From Adenanthera pavonina (Eukaryota > Streptophyta > Magnoliopsida > Fabales > Fabaceae): a DNA stretch of 64,000 nucleotides. The stretch spans positions 34,092,001 to 34,156,000 of the forward strand of contig JAIVEN010000001.1 in the NCBI GenBank assembly GCA_026686845.1. Direction: 5' to 3'. The position numbers and the translations under genes are program-made. The notes beneath the pieces were generated by a model. The model ran no database searches. It was not told where the DNA came from and was given only the letters and a program-made list of their open reading frames with translations. Each line of letters begins with the position of its first letter. The first letter of the stretch is position 1. Shown piece by piece: positions 34,325 through 45,528 of the stretch.

Positions 34325-37300
34325 CCGGCCTTTATACATAAGAATAAAAAAAATAAAAAAAATGTAATTAAAAATTGATGAAAATTTTCCTTTGAATGCG
34401 AATTTTATAAAATAAAGAAAAAATAAAAAATAAAAATAAATTATAATGTGTTCTCCAAATCCAGTCCTTTTTTAGTATTTTCAAAAGGAAAATATAAAAA
34501 CAAAAATTCCTTTTTAGAATCCCCCTTTAATTTGAATGAAAATCCGTAGAAATCCCAAAAAGACCACTCTCCAAATTTAGTCTCCTTTATTTTAAGAATT
34601 TCAAAAATCCTATCATTTTATTATGATTTTTCAGAAATCCAATCTTTTTTGAAAAAATTAATATTTAAGAAAAATTAAAAACAAAAAGGAAAAATATAAA
34701 AAAAATAATAAATAATAATAACATAAAATAAAAACAAATAAAATAATATTAAAAAAAAGGGAGGCTGAATTAAAAAAAAAAAGGGACGTTGAATTAAAAA
34801 AAAAAAAGCTCCTGAGCCCCAATTATGGCTCAAGAACACGAGACTGAAAAGAAAAAAGAAGGAGCAAGGGGAGTCGGGAAACAAAAAGAAAAGAGGAAGG
34901 AGGCAACGTGAGAGAGGGAGAGGTAGAGATGGAGAGAGCTGAACATGAGGGGAAGAAGTCAGAGCAAGGAGGCTGAGACAGTAGTAGCATGCAAGCACAT
35001 AAAAGGCAAAGGGAGACTTGCACTACAAGAAGAGGCAGAGGGAACGTGCACGAAGGACTGGAGGAGGCTGAGAGAGTTCAAGGCGGGGAACGAGACAAAA
35101 CTGGGGTCTGAACCAAAAAACAGAGGGAGAGACAAGCAATTGCAGAAAAACTGAGGAGGGACCGAAGAAAATAAAGAGGAGGGGCCGAAAAACCCTAAGA
35201 AAGAAAAATGAAGAGGAAGCACTGGTGAGCAAGAAAACAGACGGGGTGGAATCGCGGCAGTGTGGAACACACGATGGAGACCAAGGGAGTGAACGAGAGA
35301 CAGAGACCCGACCATGATCCATGTGAGAGAGGGCCGAGGCAAATCTGAAGGAGAGAACGCTGAGGCAAATTTAAAGAACATAACAAAAATGAAACAAGGC
35401 ATCTGAGAGCCTCTAGAGGTAGTAGTTTCACATCCTTCTCTTTGGCCTTTTGATCCTTCTTAATGTATTGATACGCTCTTTGGTTTTGGTCTCTCCTCTG
35501 TTGCTTGTTTTGTTTTCCTATTTCGGTTTGGATTTCTTCTTTGGATGATGAGTATATGAGCTTAGTGATTAAAGACCTACAGATTTGAGTACATTGAATC
35601 ATTTCACGGGTATATGTTTGGGTACTCATATTAGTTGATTTGGACAATAATTTCTTTGAAATCGGGCATGGAAGAACATAGGTGTATTAAATCCACTGAT
35701 TGTACAAATCTGTAATTGAAATTTCACACTATTGATTTTCTTACGGACTACTTATGTGCTTCAAACTCTGACTTTCAAATGAAGCTCGGTGTTGCCTTCA
35801 AGTTCTCACATTTGATGTTCATGATAGAATGATGAATTAACTCCTGTAGTCATCTTTAAAGTGTGCCTTCTAGGTATATGCTAAAATGCTTGTGAGAGTT
35901 TATTTGATCAGAAGAGGATGCTTTCCTTGTATTTAGCATGTCCCACATTGTTCAAGTCCTTATCATTCTTATTGGGATTTGAGAATGTGGACATTATCTA
36001 GTTGAACCAAATTTTTGTGCCCCTGGCCCATCAAGATCTAAATGGAACCCTTAATTGCATTTTGTGCCTAGAGGCCTATGAGGGTATATCATATCGCTTT
36101 GGACTGGCATGATGTTAAGTATAAGTGTTTTGGGGGGTAGAATAGTGGATGACTGTAATACCTTGATGTGAAAGTTTTGCTTGCTCCTTGTATTGGGATT
36201 AGAATGTCGTCATGAATATAAAAGTTATGATTTACATTCTACAACTGATCACATAACCATTTTTAATAATCCAAAAGCCCCAACTTCATTGCCATACGTG
36301 TTCATTTGGTTTTGAGTGCCTTGAATGATCATCTTAGCATATATAAAAAAAAAAAGGAAAAGATTCAATTTCATTGATATATGGGTATTCTGAAACGTAT
36401 AGAGGGTTTTCAAGAGTGATGAATGCCCCTTCTTTTGATAATACAGCTCACTAAACTTTATCATTCAAAGCTACATTCTCAACTTACTAATATAAAGCAT
36501 TTACTTGAATGCGATTGTGGGGCTTGTATCAAGTCTATGTGCAAGTTAGGTTGGCTCATTTGAGTCCAAATAACAAGGGTAACCCAGCTAGATTGCATGA
36601 CTGTGAGGCATCATGGCTACAATTAGTTTTCCAATATATTTGAACAAAGATTTGGGGTATTTTATGATAGTTTATTGATGGAAGTTTGAAGCTAGAAATT
36701 AATTCATGTCTTCTTATTTTCCTTTGAGCACCATGGGAGCATGAAATCAAGCTTGAAAAGAGTGAGTCTTTCTCATCAAGGCAAGGGAGGAATACCAAGG
36801 CAAGCACGGGAGCATCAAGCCAAGCATGGAAAATGGAAGCTATCGACTTCGAGACAAAAGGGAAGACATGAGAGTTTGCATCTCATCATCTTATATTTTT
36901 GTTTAAGTTATCTGAGTTTGCATAGTAACACACACCATCACAAAATCATACATGTTTGTAAATATTGGGCATAATGTATGTTTTTGTTTGCTTTTAAAAA
37001 TTGGTCACGAAGGTTTTAGAGCTTTCGCAAACCCCTAAAACAATCACACTGTGTGAGCTTACGGGGCTGCACGAGTGTATTATGAAGGCACACTTATAAT
37101 AGGTCCTAATGACCTTTCCATTCAAAATTTTATTTTCTCATAAAAATTAAATAATAAATAATAAAATGAATAATAGAAATAACTGACTTAGTAACTAGAC
37201 CACGTGAGGTTTCCAGAACACACGCAAGTATTTTGGTTAACCGTGTTATCATGTAAGATTATGAATCCACGTAGACATACTGGTTAAACTTTCTTTTAAG

Positions 37301-38330
37301 AAGATAATTATATTTAAAAATAAAAAAATAAAAAAAAATGATAATAATATAACAAGTTTTTCAAACTTTATCTAATAAAATTATTATATAGCATTTTGAA
37401 ATATAATAAAACTTTTATACCGCAAGGTTTAGAACTTTCGCAGGTGTTTAAGAGATTGGTTTATCGGGCATGACTGCGAGTCTGCAACAGGTAAATTGGT
37501 CTCTGTTCTTAAGAGGAAAATCTTCAAAAGTAAAAAAAAAATACGATGGTTTTCCAAAAGTCAAAAATCAAATAAAAGTATTTTTTTAAATTAAAGAAAA
37601 ACAAAAAAAATATATATTTAAAAAAAAAGAGGATAAAAGTAAGGAAGTGGGATTAAATTATCTTTTGCAAATCAAAACATACTAACTCAATCTCAGGAAA
37701 TTGTTTCATTTGTAAAATGGTAAATTATTTTCAATTAGTTTTCTCTTATTACAAAAATCACAATGAAAAATACCCACCTATAAACACGCATTTCTAAACC
37801 CAAACTACATGGACTTTGATCCCTATTGCAGAGAACGTAGGCCTCAGGCTCTGATCGTGGGTCAAGTCCGCCTTTGTAAATAAATAAATATGTTTCGATT
37901 TATTTTCCTAATTCCTTTTCCTCCTTTTTTCTTAAATCTCCTTAATTTTAATTTAGTTTATTTTCTTTATTTTGTTTTCCAAATTTTCTTAATTTCTTTT
38001 TTCTCTACTCTTATTCTCACATGTGAATGATAAAAGGAAAACCAAAATACTTTTAAAGCCATATTAATTTACATAATCAACGTAAGGTAACCATTCCTGA
38101 GAAAGAGTGTTGTATGGTGCCTAACACCTTCCCCACACATAATCGACTCCTTAATCCAACTCTAATTACGTAGACATCCTTTCCTTTACTTATTCGGTTT
38201 CCCAAAATTTTTCCTCAAAATTTTGGTGGCGACTCCTCACAAGTCGGTTTTCGCTCAAAAATACGATTTTGTCTCATTTTCCTTTCATTGCATTTTTTTC
38301 TGGGTGCAATACTGTTTATTCAAGGACTCC
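34325..38330 (+). mobile_element. Composite Tat/Ogre-like LTR-retrotransposon fragment in element B LTR
   Basis: About 4 kb with no coding domain. From left: an A/T-rich block (34330-34800) with long A runs; a GA-rich block (34830-35400); a noncoding stretch (35400-36860) resembling the long 3' untranslated region of Tat elements; an LTR-like part with TTTAGAGCTTTCGCAAACCC (near 37014) and ACACCTTCCCCACA (near 38128), ending near TTCCTCA (38215); then a PBS-like TGGTGGCGACTCC and about 95 bp of internal leader. Boundaries with the B LTR are approximate. Minus-strand open frames in the GA-rich block are low-complexity artefacts. Confidence 0.45.
38224..38236 (+). promoter_or_regulatory. PBS-like site of Tat/Ogre-type element
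   Basis: TGGTGGCGACTCC follows the LTR-like end closely. TGGCGACTCC-type sites, ascribed to tRNA-Arg priming, are characteristic of Tat/Ogre elements. Confidence 0.5.
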
Positions 38331-38735
38331 AAGTGCTCTGTGACATACGTTATGTGGACAACCTCCCTAGGTTATGAGAATAACAAGCTATACAGTACCA
38401 CTTGCCATCACTGTTCACTTCCTTAGGCGAATAAGGTGCCTATCTTATTAAGATAACCACATGGATAGACTTAAGAACTTGATTCCCAAGTTGTGTTATG
38501 TAGATAACCTTAATCCCTTTTCATGAAATTGAAGAATAGACTTTGGAAAAGCTTTGAGATTGAGTCTTTATCCCCAGAACCTTCAATGGTTGTACGTATA
38601 AGGTAAAATATTTATTTGAAAACAGGATAAACACTTAGAAACATCTTTGAAATTGTGACCTTATCCCCATAAGCTAAAACATGTTCATAAAAACCAATTA
38701 AACACTTAGAATTATTTTGAATTTAAAGCTTTATC
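38331..38735 (-). repeat. Element B 5' LTR, part 2
   Basis: Resumes the B-type motifs (TTATGTGGACAACC, GGTTATGAGAATAAC, TTATGTAGATAACC) and runs to TTATC (38731-38735), the left target duplication of element D. Confidence 0.7.
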
Positions 38736-40595
38736 TGTTAGCAAGGCTAACTTCCCAAGAGGAGGGTGAATTGGGAAGATTGAAATTTCTCTGCACAAAA
38801 TGAAAAGGGTGAAGATAGCACAGTGTAAGGGAAGCAACGTATAAAACAGAGCAAGCTAAAAGTAAAGATAAGGAGAAGAAAACTCAGTGATTTATCCTGA
38901 TTCGGTCTATCCACTTGACCTACGTCCAGTCCCCAAGACAACTTTTGAGATTTATCCACTATACAACAAGAATTCAACGGGCTTCTTGCTAATGCCACAG
39001 TACACGAGTATGCTCTGTTTCTGGAGCTCTCTCAAACACTCTAAGCACTTTCACAATGTGCTTCCCAATCCCCTTGTGATTTCCCCTCACAAGTAAATCT
39101 ATCTTCCAGATGAAGAGTAGATTGTTTACAATGATATAACTCTCTTGCATAGAGTAGATATGAAGGTTAAAGTACATATATTGAAGCTAGAGGGTAAAAG
39201 CTCTTGAGAAGAAGTTTTGACAGAAATTTGGTATATACAAGTTAGATTCGTTACCCACAACTTCAAATGATGTTATATTTATAGATTTAGGTCTCAAATG
39301 TCCGTTAGAGACAAAATCTATCCGTTGGGAAAGTTATCCAACGGTTATTCTGAAAAACTATCCGTTTACCAACCGCATTTAATGTTTCTGACATACTGAA
39401 ATTCGAATTTTGGTTGGCCAACAGACGAATTTCGAAGGAATCGAAGGTTAAAGCTTTCAACATTACAGCACGAAGTTCGTCTGTTCATGAAGTAAAATTC
39501 AAATTTTGAAACTTACAAAACATTTTCACAAATGTGACATACGAATTTTCAAGAAGAAAGTTTTTCGGTTAAGTGTGAATAGTGTTTTCAATTTGCTAGA
39601 GTGCCCTCGAAATTCAAATTTTGGAAGCCCATAATTTGTCTGTTCCCAGTACGTGAAAAGGAGGCACAGTAGTTCACTTTCTTCGAAATTCGAATGTTGA
39701 AGAGTGAAGTTCGTCTGTCAGAGAGACTCTTTTCAGACTAACTTCATCATTCGAATATTGTAAGTTCTTATCATTCGTATGTCAATGTTTCACTTCAACA
39801 GACTCAAGAACTTAGCTTCTAAAATTTGAACTTCAATGTTCAAAGTTCGTCTGACAGAAAGCAGTTTTGAAACTTAAATTATTCTTGATCTCAGATGAAC
39901 TTTAACATTGTTTCAGACGAATTTCTTCTATTTTCTCAAGTTTTGTTTTGTCTGAAATTCGAATTTTAAAGATCCAAAGTTTGTCTGTTTCAAGGAAACT
40001 TCTTTTAGACTTAGATGAAAATTCGAATGTTGGGAAGCCAAAATTCGTCTGTCATAGAGCATTTATCAAACTCAATTTCTTTTGATTTCAGATGCACTTT
40101 ATCATAGTTTCAGACGAATTTCTTTGGTTTTCACAAACTTCATTTTACTTGAAATTTGACTTTTGAAAGTGTGAAGTTCGTCTGTTACCAAAAAGACTTC
40201 TTTCAGATTTGTATGAAAATTCGAATTTTGAACAACCAAAATTCATCTGATAGAGAGCCATCTCTTCAGACTTATTCAGTTTTAGCTCCAAATTCGAATT
40301 TCCTAAAGCAAAGTTTGAATTTCCAACTTGACAGTTAAGTTTAAACTCTCAAACTTCGTCTGTTTGTGGGTGTTTTTCAAATAAGTCAAGATTTAACACA
40401 AAATCAAGGTTTGAAAACATCTTTTTCTCAAATCAAAATCTTTTACCCAATCATAGCTAAAACTAAAGATCCTACAAAAGATCTAACAGCAAATACTCAG
40501 AAAATCTTCACTTGAAACAGCTTTGATCTCCTTTGATATCTTCAATCCGAGCTCTTGAGTATTGGTTTGGAATCATCAAAACTCTTGATTCAACA
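38736..40595 (-). repeat. Element D 3' LTR
   Basis: TGTTAGCAAGGCTAACTTCC to TTGATTCAACA, 1,860 bp, about 190 bp longer than A's LTR through extra motif repeats (39840-40240). It includes many TTCGTCTGT and AAATTCGAATTTT units. Confidence 0.93.
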
Positions 40596-40680
40596 TTCTC
40601 CCCCTTTTTGATGATGACAAAATAACTCACAAACTGGATTAGTACTTGGGTTTGCTTTCACAAGCTCCCCCTCAACATAT
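40596..40680 (-). promoter_or_regulatory. Element D polypurine tract, with second PPT-like copy
   Basis: The complement of TTCTCCCCCTTTTTGATGAT touches the LTR end. A second block, AAGCTCCCCCTCAAC, lies near 40663-40677, as in element A. Confidence 0.8.
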
Positions 40681-40890
40681 GCATTACAGTTCATAAGATA
40701 TCATTTTCAACAGATTAAGTGAAGAGATTCATAGCCCAAAACATTGCAACCAAGAACATAATACATTTAATCAAATTGTTGCAATACATATTTCAATTTA
40801 AGATCAGTTCTCAAAACATCAAACAAACAAATACAATCAAACAACTAAAACAAGATACAATAAGAAGATTCAGCCTAAGATCTAAAATCA

Positions 40891-41862
40891 TCACTTCTTC
40901 TTTGGCTTAGTCTTCTTGCTGTATGTCTTTCCTTTCCCGGATGACTCAGCAGATTTTCCAGCTTACTTGGTCCCAGTTTGCTTTATCTTCTCCCCCTTTT
41001 TGGCATCATCAGAAAGCCCAACAAAGTCCATTGGAGGAGGAATCTGAGTGAGAGGAATAGCACGGAGAGGGACAGGGGCAAAAGGAATCTCTGGCTGAAC
41101 TGGTGCAGGAGGCTCAGCAGGCTCAGGGCTAGGTTCTTCATCACCATCATCATCAGAGACCTCAAGCAACTCTTGCATTTCCTGCCTGGAAAGAGCTAGT
41201 CGAGCTCTCTGTTCCTCTGATAGCCCATAAGCAGCAAGAGAATGAGAGGCTGGTTCAGCAGGAGAAAACATTTCTTTAAGCCTTCTCCTTTGAGCTTGCA
41301 GTAGAGCATTGTGAGTAATGGCTTCAAAATCAATAACAGGCACAATGCTCCTTTCCTCAATGGGTGCAGCTTGTAGAAATGGTGAAGCAGATATGGATGC
41401 CACTAGCTATTCAACTTGCTCAGTTTCTTGGGTGGAAAGGATAGAGTCTTGAGCAACTGCTTCACTAGGCTCAAGAGGGCTTAACTCCTCCAGACCCTCT
41501 TCCTCTATGCCATAGTCCAGGGGAGGACCAGGACTTGCCTCATTGCTGGAGGCCTTTGGAGTGCTTTCTGCCCCAGCTTGTTCAGATTCTTGTGCCTCAA
41601 CACCAGGAATAGGAGAAGCCATTTCAAACAGACTTGGAGGCACAGGGGATGGAGACAGAGTAGGCTCAGGGACACCAGGCTGAGGTCCAGCTTTCTGGGA
41701 TTCTACTTTGGATGAAAATTTCTGGCGTTTGGAAGGGTTAGCTTTACTGGGTTCGACCTTTCTCTTGGATTTCTCTCCTTCCTTTGTAGCATATTGAGAT
41801 TTGACCGTTCTCTTTGGCCGAGTTTTAGCTTGTCCTACTCTAGGATTCTTCACTCTCGCCAT
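40891..41862 (-). pseudogene. Element D third ORF, internally deleted form
   Basis: ATG at 41862 (MARVKNPRVGQAKTRPKRTV), a Lys/Arg-rich N-terminus, then directly a Pro/Glu/Ser-rich part and an Ala/Glu-rich tail (LSRQEMQELLEVSDDDGDEE, QPEIPFAPVPLRAIP) ending KPKKK at the stop 40891-40893. Compared with A, about 1.28 kb is missing, so the PF20167-like domain (A 5712-6990) is absent and the basic and acidic ends are joined near 41690. A TAG at about 41404 and one near 40960 interrupt it, but otherwise a single frame is kept across the deletion junction. Confidence 0.7.
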
Positions 41863-42855
41863 TTCCGAGTTGAATGATGCAGAATGTGGCTAAGAATAGG
41901 TTTATGGGATGCGAATGGAAGTTTAAATGGTGAAGAATGACGGTTTTTGGACAGGAGTTAAGAGGATTGAAGAGAGAATCAGAACAGACTTGGAGGAGTT
42001 ACAAATAGGGTTGCATCTGTTCTTTGGAAAACCGTCGGATTTAACATATGTAACCATCTGACAGATGAATTTTGAGGGGTCAAAATTCAAACTTCGGGCA
42101 GTTACAAGTTAAACCGTTCAGTAAAGCTTACTGACAGACAAATTTTCATCCTGAAAGTTTGTCTGACAGTGGCTTGGAACAAGTAATACAAACACAACAG
42201 ACGAATTTTGTTCCAACAAAGTTCGAATGTTGATGAGCAAACAGCAGGAAACAAACAAAAAAATAATCAACAGATGAATTAACCATGCAGAACTTCATCT
42301 TTCAAGCATTCAACATGAAGAACATGATTCAACAGACAAATTTTGAACTGAAAATTCGCATTTTTCAACTTTTGTAAAGGTTGTCCAACATTCGTATTTT
42401 AAGAAGTGATAATTCGAACAACAGCGATGGACAAACATAACTTTGAAATTTTTGTTTTTGAAAATTCAAACTTCAAAGATCCAACAGACGAATTTTGAGG
42501 CATCACCGAGAATTGTTCCAAGGCTAATAGGCCGAAGTTCGTCTGTTGGTCAACTAAAATTCGAATGTTGACCATGTTGACTAGTTCAATAACACAGTTT
42601 ATGAGGCAAAATACTTCTAACACATTAAAATACAAATTTCATCTTTAAAAACTTACAGAATAGATCCAGAACTTAGAATTTTTATCATTTACTTCATTTT
42701 CTAGTTGTTCCATTGTGGTGTGCTCCAATCTTCAGGTTTATTGCCATTGAATCTTGTGGGGAGCACCTGCAACTTAAATTAAACATACTCCGATGCTAAA
42801 GTTAGAATTAATCTTAAAGTTGAAACCTTTGAAAACAAGATTGCACAAGAATAAC
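41863..42855 (-). repeat. Element D noncoding spacer with TTCGTCTGT/TTCGAA motifs
   Basis: No coding potential. It repeats ACAGACGAATTTT-type and AAATTCGAAT-type motifs (for example around 42058-42110, 42195-42235, 42485-42500 and 42535-42570). It resembles A's spacer 7184-8165. Confidence 0.7.
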
Positions 42856-43345
42856 TTACAGTTCACTGGGATTTACCATACCCAATTCTCTCCTTATTTT
42901 GCAATGTCTGTCTTCTGATAGAGGCTTTGTGAGTATATCAGCAACTTGATTCTCTCTTGGGATTTACTCCAGCTTAACTTCTCCTTTCAGAACGTGATCC
43001 CTTATGAAGTGGTGCCTAACTTCAATGTGTTTTGTCCTTGAATGCATGACAGGATTCTTGGTGATATTTATGGCACTTTGGTTGTCACACATGATTGGTA
43101 TCTCTTTCATTTTAACCTCAAGATCTTCAAGCTGCTGCTTCATCCAAATGACTTGGGCACAACAGCTTCCAACTGCAACATACTCAGCTTCTGCAGTGGA
43201 TAGGGCCACATTGTTTTGCTTTTTGCTGAACCATGAAACCAGGGATCCTCCAAGAAACTGACAAGTTCCACTTGTGCTTTTTCTGTCAATTTTGGATCTT
43301 GCAAAATTAGCATCAGTGTATCCTTTGAGATCTTCTCCATTGCCC
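42856..43345 (-). pseudogene. Element D RNase H domain of pol
   Basis: RNase H with NVALSTAEAEYVAVGSCCAQ, CDNQSAINITKN, HIEVRHHFIRDHVLKGEVKL and a C-terminus matching A's GMVNPNEL-stop (stop at 42856-42858). A TAA near 42964 and a frame change near 43210 break it. Confidence 0.82.
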
Positions 43346-43365
43346 TTTGGATACCAGAGACCTAT

Positions 43366-44337
43366 CTATGATGTTCCAATAAGATATCTGAAAATTCTCT
43401 TCACAGCTATTGCATGGGTTTCCTTGGGACATGATTGGAACCTGGCACACATATAGACACTGAACATAATGTCAGGTCTACTGGCAGTTAAGTATAGCAG
43501 GGATCCAATCAGTCTCCTGTACTGAGTAATGTCAAGCATCTTCCCATTCTCATCCATGTCTAGTTTGGTTGCAGTAGCCATAGGTGTTCCCATTGGCTTG
43601 GCATTCTCCATTCCAAACTTCTTTAGCAGCTCCTTTAGATACTTGGATTGACTGAGAAAGATACCATCATCAAGCTATCTGATTTGCAGTCCAAGGAAGA
43701 AGTTAAGTTCACCCATCATGGACATCTCGAATTCTCCCTGCATTAACTCAGAAAATTTCTTGCAAAGAGTTTCATTAGTAGCACCGAAAATAATATCATC
43801 AACATAGATTTGAACAATTAGTAAATCTTTATTTTCTTTCTTAGTGAATAAAGTTGTGTCAACTTTGCCTCTATTGAACCCCTTTTCAATTAGCAAATTG
43901 CTCAGTCTCTCATACCATGCTCTAGGGGCTTGTTTTAAACCATAAAGAGGTTTCTTCAGTTTATAAACATGGTTCGGTTTTGTAGAATCCTCAAAACCTG
44001 GAGGTTGATCTACATAAACTTCTTCCATGATATATCCATTCAGAAAGGCACTTTTTACATCCATTTGATATAATAAAATATTTTTCATACATGCATATGC
44101 TAGCAGTATTCTTATAGCTTCTAATCTAGCTACTGGTGCAAAGGTTTCTTCAAAATCAATACCTTCTTCCTGATTATACCCTTTAGCAACCAATCTAGCC
44201 TTGTTTCTTATTATTGTTCCAAATTCATCAAGTTTATTTCTGAAAACCCATTTGGTACCAATAACAGGATGATTTTTGGGCCTAGGAACTAAATCCCAAA
44301 CTTGATTTCTTTTTAACTGATTTAGTTCGTCTTGCAT
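43366..44337 (-). pseudogene. Element D reverse transcriptase domain of pol
   Basis: The best preserved RT in the window: open from 44337 to 43675 (220 codons), continuing in the same frame at 43611. Motifs are WDLVPRPKNHPVIGTKWVF, VAKGYNQEEGIDFEETFAP, LYQMDVKSAFLNGYIMEEV, YGLKQAPRAWYERLS, catalytic YVDD at 43795-43806, FFLGLQIR, and ASRPDIMFSVYMCARFQSC. Few stops separate it from being open. Confidence 0.88.
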
Positions 44338-44346
44338 AGCTAAAAT

Positions 44347-45320
44347 CTAGTATTCATCAGTTAAGGCTTCTTCAACACATTTGGGTTCAATTTGAGAAAT
44401 GAAAGCGCAGTTGAGCATTTGATCCCTTAACTGTTTTCTGGTTTTGACTCTCTCTTGAACATTCCCTATTACTTGATCAACAGGATGATTCCTTTGATAT
44501 CTCCAAGCTCTAGGGAGTTCTTGAGATGTTTCTTCATTAATTTCTTCATCAAACTCTTGCTCCTGGATATCTTCCTCTATGTTAACAGATTCAGATATCT
44601 TTGGAGGTTCAGTTTTACTTTTATCAGAAATGCCCAGTTTTTCAAAGTTAAAAGCAAGATCATCCTCATTGGTAACATGTTTTGAAACAGTTTCATTTTC
44701 AATGAAAACCACATGCACAGATTCTTCTACAACATTTGATCTTTTATTATAAACTCTATATGCCTTACTCCTACTAGAATACCCCAGAAATATACCTTCA
44801 TCGGATTTGGCATCAAACTTACTCAGATTTTCTTTCCCATTGTTGTGAATGAAGCATTTGCATCTGAACACATGGAGATGGGACAGATTTCGCTTTCTTC
44901 CCTTGTAAAGCTCGTATGGAGTCTTCCCAAGGATTGGTCTGATGTAGGCTCTATTTATGATATAGCTTACTGTATTCACTGCATCAGCCCAAAACACTTG
45001 AGAGAGTTCCTTTTCATTCAGCATAGCTCTGGCCATTTCTCCAATAGTTCTGTTCTTCTTTTCTACTACCCCATTCTGTTGAGGGGTCCTTGGAGCTGAG
45101 AAGTTGTGGTCAATCCCATGCTCATTGCTGTATTCCAGGAAGTATGCATTTTTGAACTCTCCTCCATGATCTGACCATCCCTTTGAGCTTTGAGGATTAC
45201 TTTGTGATCACTTTTTCTGATGACCAGGCAAAATTTTGAGTCAAACAGCACCCAATTTCCTTTATCATAGGTCTGACTCACGCTCAGCAAATTGTGGTTT
45301 AGGTCAATCACAAACAACAC
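44347..45320 (-). pseudogene. Element D integrase with core deletion
   Basis: The N-terminal part (NHNLLSVSQTYDKGNWVLF...ILKAQRDG, 45320 to about 45176) joins, out of frame, to the middle of the core. The segment corresponding to A 10468-10936 is missing: the HHCC zinc site, the LHIDLIGP Asp and VDDYSR. What remains keeps the catalytic-Glu region and C-terminus (ARAMLNEKELSQVFWADAVN, GIFLGYSSRSKAYRVYN). No functional integrase can be produced. Confidence 0.85.
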
Positions 45321-45520
45321 CTCTTCAATGGATGTTTCCGGATTTTGCCCACAATGCCAATGCCAACAATTTTGCCATATTGATCACCTCCAAAGATCAC
45401 CTTTCCTCCTTTCTTGTCTCTAAGGGTGATGAACTTCTCCTTATCACCAGTCATGTGACTTGAGCAGGCACTGTCCATATACCATTTGTTGCTTTTCTTA
45501 GCTTTGAGACAGACCTGCAA
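45308..45520 (-). pseudogene. Element D aspartic protease
   Basis: KSNKWYMDSACSSHMTGDKE with the DSA catalytic motif, then GGKVIFGGDQYGKIVGIGIV. It would cleave the Gag-Pol polyprotein. It lies in another frame than gag, directly after the gag stop, so natural frameshifting or decay cannot be told apart. Confidence 0.75.
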
Positions 45521-45528
45521 AACAATGT

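Noticed and set aside
34675..35647. Several overlapping minus-strand open frames rich in Ser, Pro, Leu and Phe
   Set aside because: They lie in GA/CT-biased low-complexity DNA of the Tat-like fragment; open frames arise from composition, with no domain and no conserved start.
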